Assembly (NCBI GenBank): GCA_902826025.1
Contig: CADEDH010000013.1
Span: 60,739 to 110,556 of the forward strand
Direction of reading: 5' to 3'
From: an uncultured Actinomycetes bacterium
GTDB lineage: Bacteria > Actinomycetota > Acidimicrobiia > Acidimicrobiales > SZUA-35
Length of the DNA: 49,818 nucleotides
Of the stretch, positions 8,109 to 18,783 are shown piece by piece; the first letter of the stretch is position 1; the number at the start of each line of letters is the position of its first letter. Below the pieces are notes generated by a model that saw nothing but the letters and a program-made list of their open reading frames with translations, was not told the origin of the DNA and made no database searches. The position numbers and the translations under genes are program-made.

Positions 8109-9482
8109 CTAGACGGGCGTTGAGCCGAACCGGATGGTGGCCACCGCATCGGCCACGGTGGCGACCCGAGAGACGGCCATGCCGGTGGGGCCTCGGCCGG
8201 CCGACGACGGCACCACAGCCGAACGGAACCCCAGGCGGTAGGCCTCCTGGAGCCGCAGATCGAGCTGGGGAACAGCCCGCAGCTCACCCCCCAGCCCGAC
8301 CTCGCCGCACACCACGAGATCGGGTGGGAGCGGACGGTTCAACATCGAGGAGGCCAGGGCCAGCACCACCCCGAGATCGGCCCCCGGTTCCTTCGCCGCC
8401 GCCCCGCCGGCGCACGACACGAAGACGTCCTGGCGGTTCACCGGAATCCCCATCCGGCGGACCATGACGGCCGAGAGCATGGCCAGGCGGCGGCTGTCCA
8501 CCCCCTGCACGGCCACCCGGCCCGGCGGGTTCGGCACCTCCACCGCCAACGCCTGCACCTCCACGAGGATGGGGCGGCGGCCTTCCAGCACCGGCACCAC
8601 CACCGAGCCGGCCAGGCCGGCCTGGCGGTCGGCCAGGAACCGGCCGGCCGGATCGGCCACCGCCGCCAGCCCGCCCCCCGTCATCTCGAACAGGCCGACC
8701 TCGGTGGTGGGCCCGAAACGGTGCTTGACGGCGCGGAGGTACCGGAGCTGGCCGGCCCGGTCGCCCTCGAACGTGAGCACGGTGTCGACCAGGTGCTCGA
8801 TGACCCGGGGCCCGGCCAGCGAGCCGTCCTTGGTGAGGTGCCCCACCAGGATGATCGACACCGCGAGCTGCTTGGCCGCCGATATCAGGGCCTCGGTGGA
8901 GGCCTTGAGCTGGCTCACCGAGCCGGGCGGGCCGTCGACCTCGTCGGCCCGGACCATCTGGATCGAGTCGACGATCGCCACCTGGGGCCGCACCGCCTCC
9001 AGGGCGGCCACCACCGCCGGCACCGACGTGTCGTCGAGGACGGCCAGGGTGGGCGGAAGCGGGCCCAGCCGAGCGGCCCGGGCCGCCACCTGGGCCGGTG
9101 CCTCCTCCCCCGCCACCAGCAGCACCGACGCGCCCTGGGCCGCCACCGACACCGCCAGCTGCAGGGTGAGGGTGGACTTGCCGACGCCAGGCTCGCCCCC
9201 CAACAGCGACACCGAACCCGGAGTCAGCCCACCCCCCAGCACCCGGTCGATCTCGTCGACCCCGGTGGGGGCCGGGAACACCGCTCCGGTGCCCACGTCC
9301 ACCAGGGCCTGCACCGTAGCCCCGCCGGCGCCCCCGGCCCCGGCCAGGGCGGCCACCCGGGCCTCGGCCCCCGTGACCTCCTCGACCGTGGCCCACTCGC
9401 TGCAGGCCGGACACTGCCCGGCCCAGGTGGTGGGGGAAGCACCACAGCTGCGGCACCGGTACGTTCGCTTCGGACGAGCCAT
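8109..9482 (-). CDS. radA: DNA repair protein RadA (Sms)
   Basis: 457 residues. A RecA-like branch-migration ATPase. The N-terminal zinc finger has CRSC and CPAC (Cys10, 13, 24, 27). Walker A is GGEPGVGKST (about residues 95-104) and Walker B is QVAIVDSIQ. The RadA signature, usually KNRFG, reads KHRFG here, a mild substitution. The C-terminal Lon-like domain contains FVSCAGGAAAKEPGADL. The length is normal. It is followed by disA and preceded by the LppM-HAD gene on the same strand. Confidence 0.97.
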   Translation of the reverse strand: MARPKRTYRCRSCGASPTTWAGQCPACSEWATVEEVTGAEARVAALAGAGGAGGATVQALVDVGTGAVFPAPTGVDEIDRVLGGGLTPGSVSLLGGEPGVGKSTLTLQLAVSVAAQGASVLLVAGEEAPAQVAARAARLGPLPPTLAVLDDTSVPAVVAALEAVRPQVAIVDSIQMVRADEVDGPPGSVSQLKASTEALISAAKQLAVSIILVGHLTKDGSLAGPRVIEHLVDTVLTFEGDRAGQLRYLRAVKHRFGPTTEVGLFEMTGGGLAAVADPAGRFLADRQAGLAGSVVVPVLEGRRPILVEVQALAVEVPNPPGRVAVQGVDSRRLAMLSAVMVRRMGIPVNRQDVFVSCAGGAAAKEPGADLGVVLALASSMLNRPLPPDLVVCGEVGLGGELRAVPQLDLRLQEAYRLGFRSAVVPSSAGRGPTGMAVSRVATVADAVATIRFGSTPV

Positions 9483-9511
9483 GCGACGACCCTAATCAGC
9501 CCCTGTGACAG

Positions 9512-11044
9512 TCAGATGCGATCGGAGTCGACGAGGTCGTCGTCGGAGCCTTCGAAACTGCGGATCACCTGATGCTCGCCGGCATCGGCCCGGGTGCCGG
9601 TGCTGGTGAACCAGGCCGTGGCGTAGCCCAGCGCCCGGGCGGCGTCCAGCATCTTGAGATCGTCGTCGATCACCAGGATCTGGGCCGGCGGCTCCTGGGC
9701 GAACCGGCGTAGCACCTCGAACAGCGACCGGTCGGGCTTGACCGCCCCCACCGAGCCGCTGACCACCCACAGTTCGATCAGGGTCTCCAGGCTGTGACTG
9801 ACGCGGAGCCGTGTGTTCCAGGTGGTGGCGTCATCGGTGATGCAGGCCAGCTTCACCCCCTGCTCCCGCAGGCTCCGCAGGTAGCGGATCACGCCGGGAG
9901 ACAATTGGTGGTGGGCGAGATAGGCGGCGTCGAGCTCCTCGGGATCTCCGGGCACACCCAGCGACACCCACAGCTCGGCCGTGGTCATCCGGCCCAGCCG
10001 TAGAGCGCGGGCCCGGGCCAGAATCTCCACGTCGGTCCGGGGGCTGCCCATCTGGCGGGCGAAGGGAATCAGCAGGTTCTCCACCGGGTCGGTCTCGCGG
10101 AACAGCACCCCCATGCCGTCGACGGCCACCCAGCGGTGCCCGTCCTCCCCCGGGGGCGGGAGCTCCACCGGCGGTTCCTGGTTGAGGGTGGCGGCCCGGG
10201 GATCGAGGGGACGGATGGAGCTGGTATGACGGCGGGGCGGGCGGCGGCGCCGGTCGGGCAGCACGATGCGCAGGATCCGGGCGAACAGGATGAGCACGGC
10301 CAGCACGCCGGTGAGCACGGCCAGGCCCCGCAGGGCCCGGGGCACCACCTGGCGGGTCACCGAGACCAGGCCGAGATCGACGGCGTCGCCGTCGGCCATC
10401 GTGGCCTCCCACGACACCTCGGTGGTGTCCTCGCCCTCCTTCACCACCCCGCCCGGGGTCGACGACTGCAGGGTGCCGGGAAGGACCACGTCGAAGCTGA
10501 CCGCCACGTTGCGGGGATCGACCTCGTAGTCATCGACGGCGATGGCACCTGCCTCGCGGCCCAGGGCGGCATCGAGCTCAGGGTCGGTGAACGCTGCGAG
10601 CCCCTGGCTGGTGTCGAGCTGGCCGGCCAACTCGTAGTCGACCCGGGCGAAGCGCCGGATCCGGGTGAGCGTGAAGTCCCGGTAGACGCCGGCCGATCCG
10701 CTGATCTCGGCCATCACCTGGGCGAACTGCTCCGGCGTGCCGAACTCCTTGCTCGCCTTGATCACCGTGTTGCCGGCACCGTCGGCCGCTGGCGGCTGCA
10801 CCACCCAGCCAGCCTGCGACAGGTCGCCCAGGGGCAGGCCATCGGAATCGGGGTTGAGGTCGAGCAGCGCCGCTGTGGTCTCGGCGTCGAGTGTGGCGGT
10901 GGCCTCCACCGTTCCCGAACCGTCCTCCTGGACCCGGGCCACCACATCGACGTCGGCCCGGCATCCGGTCACCACGAGCAGGGCAAAGAAAGCCAGGGCC
11001 AGGGTCGCCACCCTCCCCCTGGTGATCCGTCGGATCAGCAGCAC
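9512..11044 (-). CDS. LppM-domain lipoprotein fused to a cytoplasmic HAD-like domain
   Basis: 510 residues from a GTG start. A signal sequence ends in the lipobox VTGC (Cys28). An LppM-like extracytoplasmic domain follows (about 29-225, DVDVVARVQEDGSGTVEATA), then one membrane helix (about 233-258) with a strongly basic inner flank, and a cytoplasmic HAD domain (about 300-490). HAD motifs are motif I VAVDGMGVLF, motif II ACITDD, motif III VKPDRSLFE and motif IV ILVIDDDLKMLDAA. In motif I the second Asp of DxD is Met (DGM), as in dehalogenase-type HADs, which also lack it, so classical phosphatase activity is doubtful. Lipid anchor plus one helix would place the two domains on opposite sides of the membrane. 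The fusion function is unknown. Confidence 0.72.
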   Translation of the reverse strand: MLLIRRITRGRVATLALAFFALLVVTGCRADVDVVARVQEDGSGTVEATATLDAETTAALLDLNPDSDGLPLGDLSQAGWVVQPPAADGAGNTVIKASKEFGTPEQFAQVMAEISGSAGVYRDFTLTRIRRFARVDYELAGQLDTSQGLAAFTDPELDAALGREAGAIAVDDYEVDPRNVAVSFDVVLPGTLQSSTPGGVVKEGEDTTEVSWEATMADGDAVDLGLVSVTRQVVPRALRGLAVLTGVLAVLILFARILRIVLPDRRRRPPRRHTSSIRPLDPRAATLNQEPPVELPPPGEDGHRWVAVDGMGVLFRETDPVENLLIPFARQMGSPRTDVEILARARALRLGRMTTAELWVSLGVPGDPEELDAAYLAHHQLSPGVIRYLRSLREQGVKLACITDDATTWNTRLRVSHSLETLIELWVVSGSVGAVKPDRSLFEVLRRFAQEPPAQILVIDDDLKMLDAARALGYATAWFTSTGTRADAGEHQVIRSFEGSDDDLVDSDRI

Positions 11045-11053
11045 CTGGCAACC

Positions 11054-12730
11054 CTATCCCGGCGGAACAGACCCTCCGGTGCGGCGGTGATGGCGGATCG
11101 GCCGGCGCCGCAGGACCTTGGTCGACACCACCGACGGGCCCGATCCCGCACCGGCGGGTGTGGAGCCGACGGTGGTGGGCGTCGGCGGCCCATCGGTGGC
11201 CGGGGGCGGGGCCGGCGACGAACCGGTGGGCGAGGCGGCCGACGTGACCCCCCGGGTCGTGGTGGTGGTCACAACGCCAACCGTGACCCCGGTGGTGGTC
11301 GACGCCGTGGCGCCGGTCGGGGGCGGAGCAGCGGCCGAGCCCCCGGTGGCAACGGGAGCGGCGGTCGACGGCGTGACGATCGTGGAGGCCACCGTGGTCG
11401 GCGTGGTGAGGGTGGATGCGGGGGTGGCCGGGGACGAAGCGGACGGCGTTGACGTCACGGCGAGCGGGGTCGAGGTCGAAGTCGAAGTCGAAGTCGACGG
11501 AGCGGGGGAAGGATCCGTGGTGGCGCCGCCCGGCGCCGTGGTGGCGGACGGGGCGGGCGGTCCGATCGGGGCGGGCGGCGGATCAGGGCTGGAGACGGGG
11601 TCGGTGATCGACGGCCCTGGGAGCGACAGCTCAAGTGGACCGATCGGCGCTCCCCCCGGGGCCGGGACCAGGGGAGTGGGCGGCGCCGGTGGGGCCGGTG
11701 GGGGCGGGGCGGGAACGGCCGGCTCCAGATGGACGACCACGGGAGAGGCCGGCCGGCGCCGGGCCCGGGGCGCCGGTCGTTCGATGTTGATGCCCGTCAC
11801 CACGCCGGCCGCCGTGTTGCCGGCCAGATCGGTGCACACCCCGAACGCCGACTGCTCGGCTCCATCGCCGCTCAACACGGCGGTGACCCGCTCGGTCACC
11901 ACCCCCGATTCCCCGTCGGTGCAGGCCCAGACCACGGTGACCGACCCCGGGTTCCATCCCGAGGCATCGGCCGGGGTGCGGCTGACCAGGGACACCTCGG
12001 GCGGGCGGCAGTCCTGCACCTGGGCGGCCACGCCGACGGGCGGGGGCCCCACCAGCGAGCCGCTACACCACACCGCCATCACCCCGAGGTTGGTGGTCCG
12101 ACCCTGGCTGTCGAACGCCCCGTACACGTCGAGCCGGCCGTCCCGGGCCACGTCGAAGCGGCCGGTGGTGGTGAGCGCGCCGCTGTCGCTGAGGATCTCC
12201 ATCCGTCCACCCCCCGACACGTCCACCGCCCCTGGACTCACGGCCGGCGCGGCCAGATAGGCCACACCTCCCGCCGACACCACCAACCGACCCCGGTTGA
12301 CCAGCTCACCGAAGAAGAAGACGAGGCTGGCCTCCCCCCGCACCTCGAGCCGGCCCTCCACCTCGATCGGGCCTAGGAGGAAGGCACCGACCGCCAGAAC
12401 CAGGTCGTCGTCGGGCGCCACCCGCAGCGGGCCGGTGAGCTCGCAGTAGCCGGGAGGCAGCCAGTCGCCCCCGATCCGGCGGCACGGCCCCGGCCCGTCG
12501 ACGGTGAGCGGCGGTTTGATCTCCTGGGCCCCCGCCGGGACCGCTCCCACCAGGTCGACCAGTTCGGCCACCAGCACGATCAGCGCCACGACCAGGGCGG
12601 CCACCGATCGGCCTCCACCCCGTCGTCCACCCCGACCACGAGCCCGGCGGGACGGCCCGTCCCGGGGCAGCCGGGGGACGGGTGTTCCCGGCCTCTGATG
12701 GGCCACCGTACACGTTGCCCCGAAACGCAC
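11054..12730 (-). CDS. Exported Pro/Thr-rich protein of unknown function
   Basis: 558 residues from GTG. A long basic N-terminus precedes a hydrophobic signal segment (about residues 43-65) ending AVPAGAQ, a plausible signal peptidase site. The mature part begins with a beta-rich region (about 70-300) of short alternating strands, ends that region with an immunoglobulin-like segment with paired Cys (VVWACTDGESG, then FGVCTDLAGNTA), and is followed by about 230 residues of Pro/Thr/Ser/Ala low complexity, typical of a wall-spanning stalk. The C-terminus is basic with no LPxTG or membrane anchor. It sits 9 bp upstream of the LppM-HAD gene, so a shared envelope role is possible. The family was not recognised. 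Confidence 0.6.
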   Translation of the reverse strand: MRFGATCTVAHQRPGTPVPRLPRDGPSRRARGRGGRRGGGRSVAALVVALIVLVAELVDLVGAVPAGAQEIKPPLTVDGPGPCRRIGGDWLPPGYCELTGPLRVAPDDDLVLAVGAFLLGPIEVEGRLEVRGEASLVFFFGELVNRGRLVVSAGGVAYLAAPAVSPGAVDVSGGGRMEILSDSGALTTTGRFDVARDGRLDVYGAFDSQGRTTNLGVMAVWCSGSLVGPPPVGVAAQVQDCRPPEVSLVSRTPADASGWNPGSVTVVWACTDGESGVVTERVTAVLSGDGAEQSAFGVCTDLAGNTAAGVVTGINIERPAPRARRRPASPVVVHLEPAVPAPPPPAPPAPPTPLVPAPGGAPIGPLELSLPGPSITDPVSSPDPPPAPIGPPAPSATTAPGGATTDPSPAPSTSTSTSTSTPLAVTSTPSASSPATPASTLTTPTTVASTIVTPSTAAPVATGGSAAAPPPTGATASTTTGVTVGVVTTTTTRGVTSAASPTGSSPAPPPATDGPPTPTTVGSTPAGAGSGPSVVSTKVLRRRPIRHHRRTGGSVPPG

Positions 12731-12823
12731 GACACGACACCGATCTCCATCGAACGCTAAGGAACACCAGTGACTGCGTCAAGCGAATTGACCGGCGCGG
12801 CTGCACCCCCGAGGAAAACGGCC

Positions 12824-12853
12824 GAGGCCCGCCCCCCGGAGGGGACGGGCCTC
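12824..12853 (-). terminator. Rho-independent-like terminator of clpC
   Basis: On the minus strand, 23 bp past the clpC stop, GAGGCCCG pairs with CGGGCCTC around a further GGGG/CCCC-type inner pairing, and the downstream sequence contains GTTTTCC. A short T-run after a strong GC hairpin fits an intrinsic terminator. Confidence 0.65.
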
Positions 12854-12876
12854 GCACCACGGACCGAAAGGTCAGA

Positions 12877-15411
<2,535 letters not shown>

Positions 15412-15816
15412 TGATTCCTCCCGTAAGGGTGGGTAGGAGAGTTGCTATCAGCCTACTCGGAGCGACCTGGGTTGTATTTCGGGGGGTTGCCAAAAGGGTT
15501 GCGGCCAACCGTCACATGGTCGGCAGATTGGCCGCGAATGCTGAGCGCCTGTGTCGTTCGACTCTGGCGGGATTGTCGAACCATCTGCGTGCTGGTGCAC
15601 CTCCTACCGGGGCCCCCTCGCCCGACCGGCCCGCATACCGGCCGACTCGGAAGCCACTTGGCCTCCAACCTAGACCGGACCGGGTCCGGGCACGCCATCG
15701 CGGCGCCGCCGTTTCATGGCCCGTTCACACGCCCGGCGGCGTTCCCGGTGGGCTCGATCGGGCCGTAGCGGCCCGGGGTTGGCCCCATTGCCTGCCTGGT
15801 GGCGTACCTTGTAGCC
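15412..15816. promoter_or_regulatory. Long divergent intergenic region with inverted repeat, clpC / polyprenyl synthase
   Basis: About 400 bp without a supported gene. It contains the clpC ribosome site and a perfect inverted repeat GTTCGAC (15556-15562) N12 GTCGAAC (15575-15581), about 145 bp upstream of clpC, a candidate regulator site. Near the other end TACCTT (15805-15810) lies 6 bp before a GTG, a possible -10 of a leaderless transcript. Confidence 0.45.
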
Positions 15817-16812
15817 GTGGCCACGACACCCCTTTCCTCGCTGCCCACGGCAGCGTCCGACTCGGAACGGATCGAAGCCTGCCTGCTGGAGACCGTCAGC
15901 ATCGAGGGTGACGAATACCTGTCCGAGATCGCCGCCCACCTCATCAAGGCGGGTGGCAAGCGCCAGCGCCCCCTGTTCACGGTGGCGGCAGCGGCCACCG
16001 GCCTGCCCGACGGTGAGCCGGTCCACGACGATGTCGTGCGGGGCGGCGTGGCCGTCGAGCTGGTGCAGGTGGGTTCGCTCTATCACGACGACGTGATGGA
16101 CGAGGCCCAGATGCGGCGCCAGGTGGTCAGCGTCAACGCCCGCTGGGGCAACCTGCGTGCCATCCTGGCCGGCGACTTCCTGCTGGCCAAGGCATCGGAG
16201 ATCGCAGCCAGCCTGGGCAACGAGGTGGCCGGGCTGCTGGCCCGCACGATCGGCGACCTGTGCCGGGGGCAGGTGGCCGAGCTGCAGACCCTGTACGACG
16301 TGAACCGCACCGAAGACCAGTACTACCCCTCGATCGCCGGCAAGACAGCCAGCCTGTTCTCGGCCGCCACCCGCATCGGGGGCATCGTGGCCGGGCGCGA
16401 CCGAGCCACGATCGACCGGCTCACCGAGTTCGGCAAGCTGTACGGGATGGCGTTCCAGATCGTGGACGACATCCTCGACGTGATCGCCACCGACGAGCAG
16501 CTGGGCAAACCGGCGGGCAAGGACATGCTGGAGGGCGTGTACTCGCTGCCGGTGATCTACACCCTCTCCACCCCGCTGGGGGTGAAGCTGCGGGAACTCC
16601 TGCTCGACGGGCTCACCGAGGCCGACCGGTTGGCCGCCATAGACCTGGTGCGCCACAGTCCGGCCGTGCCCCGGGCCCTCGATGTTGCGGCCGGGTTCGT
16701 CGAGCGGGCCCGGGCCGAGATCCTGTCGGTGTCCGACAACCGGGCCGGCCGGGCCCTGGCCGACACCGCCCAGCACCTGCTCGACTCGGTGGCCGCCGCC
16801 GCCACCGCCTGA
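15817..16812 (+). CDS. Polyprenyl diphosphate synthase (long-chain trans-isoprenyl synthase)
   Basis: About 331 residues. Elongates farnesyl- or geranylgeranyl-PP with isopentenyl-PP, probably for the menaquinone side chain; exact chain length cannot be read from sequence. The first aspartate-rich motif is HDDVMDEAQMRR, the second is QIVDDILDV, and GGKRQRP marks the IPP-binding site. GTG 15817 is preferred because TACCTT lies 6 bp upstream (leaderless); GTG 15799 would add six residues. It uses IPP supplied by the MEP pathway encoded at 5-6 kb. The histidine kinase gene starts 12 bp downstream. Confidence 0.9.
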   Translation: MATTPLSSLPTAASDSERIEACLLETVSIEGDEYLSEIAAHLIKAGGKRQRPLFTVAAAATGLPDGEPVHDDVVRGGVAVELVQVGSLYHDDVMDEAQMRRQVVSVNARWGNLRAILAGDFLLAKASEIAASLGNEVAGLLARTIGDLCRGQVAELQTLYDVNRTEDQYYPSIAGKTASLFSAATRIGGIVAGRDRATIDRLTEFGKLYGMAFQIVDDILDVIATDEQLGKPAGKDMLEGVYSLPVIYTLSTPLGVKLRELLLDGLTEADRLAAIDLVRHSPAVPRALDVAAGFVERARAEILSVSDNRAGRALADTAQHLLDSVAAAATA

Positions 16813-16823
16813 ACCCGCCGGCC

Positions 16824-18041
16824 GTGGCCACGGGGGGATGGTTGCGGATCGCGGCGGCCCGGGTGTCGCCGCCCACACGCAGCAGCCTCCTCAGAGGCCT
16901 GCTGGCCTACCGGTGGCTCACCGTGGCGTGGGCCGCTGCCGTGTACGCCGGGGTGCAGCTCACCCGGCGGGGCCAGGCCGACGCCGTGGCCCGTCCACTG
17001 GTCGGCTACGCCCTGGTGGCGGCGGCCGTGGCCTTCACCGGCGGGCTCAGCCTGGCCTACCGCCGCCACCCCGAGCGGCTGGTGCAGCCGGTGGTGGTGC
17101 TGGCCGAGATCACGCTGGGCACGGCCATGCTCCTGGCCGACAACTGGGTCCACGGCTCGATCGTCCATCCGAACACGCTGCCGTCGGTGTGGGTGGTGGG
17201 GGCCGTCGGCGCGGTGGCCGTGGCCGGCGGGCGCCGGGCGGCGGTGGTCACCGGAGCGGGCATGGGCCTGGCCCGGCTCGTCGGCCTCCTCCCCTACGCC
17301 AGCTTCGGCCGGGCCGTGTTCACCGGGGTCTCCACCGTCATCCTGTTGTCGCTCAGCGGCTGGGTGATGGGCTACCTGCTGCACCGGCTGGTCGAGGCCG
17401 ACCGGTCGATCTCGGCCTACCGGGCCCGGGAGGAGGTGGCCCGGACCCTACACGACGGCGTGCTCCAGACCCTGGCGATCATTCAGCGCCGCTCGGCCGA
17501 TACTGAGCTCGTGACCTTGGCCCGATCGCAGGAACGGGAGCTGAGGGACTATCTCTTCGGCAGCCCGGCATCGGCCGCCGGCCCCGGTTTCGGTCCCGGA
17601 GCCGAAGCCGGCCCCGACGCCGCCGCTGACGGGGCGGACCTGGCCACCGGTCTCCGGGCCGCCGCCCGCCGGGCCGAGCAGCGCTACGGGCTCGACGTGC
17701 AGGTGGTGTTGGCGCCCGATCTGCCCCGATCTGCCCCCGACGGGGTGGCCCTCCGACTGGCCGCCGCCGTGGGCGAGGCCCTCACCAACGCGGTGAAGCA
17801 CGGCTCGGCGGCGAAGGCCACCGTGTACGCCGAACCCACCGACGACGGCGGGCTCTTCGTGTCGGTCAAGGACGACGGCACGGGGTTCGATCCGGCCACT
17901 GCGACCGAGGGCGAGGGCCTGACCCGCTCGATTCGAGGCCGTATGACCGAAGTGGGCGGCCAGGTGGAGATCGACAGCCGGCCCGGCCGGGGAGCCGAGA
18001 TCCGCCTCTACGTCCCAGCCGCTCAGCATCGGGGCCGGTGA
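16824..18041 (+). CDS. NarL-type sensor histidine kinase
   Basis: About 405 residues. An N-terminal domain with about five to six membrane helices (residues 20-195) has no large extracytoplasmic sensor loop, so it probably senses a membrane-associated signal. The HisKA_3-type phosphoacceptor is EEVARTLHDGVLQ with the conserved His, and the ATPase has the N-box GEALTNAVKHG and G-box DDGTGFDP. GTG 16824 sits 12 bp after the polyprenyl synthase stop; GTG 16863 is an alternative. Its partner response regulator is next. Coupling to a polyprenyl synthase gene suggests, but does not prove, a membrane or quinone-related input. Confidence 0.88.
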   Translation: MATGGWLRIAAARVSPPTRSSLLRGLLAYRWLTVAWAAAVYAGVQLTRRGQADAVARPLVGYALVAAAVAFTGGLSLAYRRHPERLVQPVVVLAEITLGTAMLLADNWVHGSIVHPNTLPSVWVVGAVGAVAVAGGRRAAVVTGAGMGLARLVGLLPYASFGRAVFTGVSTVILLSLSGWVMGYLLHRLVEADRSISAYRAREEVARTLHDGVLQTLAIIQRRSADTELVTLARSQERELRDYLFGSPASAAGPGFGPGAEAGPDAAADGADLATGLRAAARRAEQRYGLDVQVVLAPDLPRSAPDGVALRLAAAVGEALTNAVKHGSAAKATVYAEPTDDGGLFVSVKDDGTGFDPATATEGEGLTRSIRGRMTEVGGQVEIDSRPGRGAEIRLYVPAAQHRGR

Positions 18042-18088
18042 GCCGGCCGCCGGGTCTGCCATGATGGGGCGGTGCACGAGGGATGGCG

Positions 18089-18742
18089 ATGACGGCAGGC
18101 GGTGATGGCAAGCGCTGGCTCAGCCATGTGCGGGTGGTGCTGGCCGACGACCATCCGATCTGGCGCTCCGGCGTCCGCGCCGATCTGGGCGAGAACTTCC
18201 GGGTGGTGGGGGAAGCTGGCGACGCCGAGGCTGCGGTGCGGGTGATCCGGGAAACATCGCCCGACCTCGTGGTGTGCGACCTCCACATGCCCAACGGGGG
18301 CGGAATCAGGGTGGCCCGGGAGTGCGGGGAGGCCACCACGATCGTGATGCTCACCGTCTCCGAGGCCGAGCGCGATCTGCTCGACGCCGTGGCCGCCGGG
18401 GCCAGTGGCTATCTGATCAAGTCGACCCCGCCCGACGAGCTGCGGGCCGCCTTGTGGCGGGCGGCCCAGGGCGAGCCGGTCTTCTCCCCCACCCTGGCCA
18501 GCCTGGTGCTGGGCGAGTTCCGCCGGGTGGCCAAGGCCGCCGGAGGCGCCGAGCCCCTGTCGGACCGGGAGCGGGAGGTGCTGCAGCACGTGGCCCGGGG
18601 TCACTCCTACCGGGAGATCGGCGAAGCCCTCTTCATCTCCCCCAAGACGGTGGAGAACCATGTTCGTAATATCCTGGGCAAGCTGCACCTGAACCGCCGC
18701 CAGGAGCTCGTCCGCTACGCCCTCGACCACGGCATCCAGTAG
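18089..18742 (+). CDS. NarL/FixJ-family response regulator
   Basis: About 217 residues. The receiver domain (about 10-125) has acidic pair DDH, phosphoacceptor Asp in VVCDLHMPNGGG, the Thr of MLTVSEAE and Lys in YLIKSTPP. The LuxR-type HTH (about 150-212) contains LSDREREVLQHVARGHSYREIGEALFISPKTVENHV, read in overlapping short motifs. ATG 18089 is preferred because GAGG lies 6-7 bp upstream; ATG 18083 is too close to it. It is partner of the kinase just upstream and convergent with the type VII ATPase gene. Confidence 0.93.
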   Translation: MTAGGDGKRWLSHVRVVLADDHPIWRSGVRADLGENFRVVGEAGDAEAAVRVIRETSPDLVVCDLHMPNGGGIRVARECGEATTIVMLTVSEAERDLLDAVAAGASGYLIKSTPPDELRAALWRAAQGEPVFSPTLASLVLGEFRRVAKAAGGAEPLSDREREVLQHVARGHSYREIGEALFISPKTVENHVRNILGKLHLNRRQELVRYALDHGIQ

Positions 18743-18783
18743 TCCCCCTCCAGCCCGGCGATCCTCACCTGCGATCGGGACCG

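Noticed and set aside
16260..16823. N-terminal extension of the histidine kinase over the polyprenyl synthase gene
   Set aside because: It overlaps a well-supported gene in another frame; the first membrane helix begins only after 16824.
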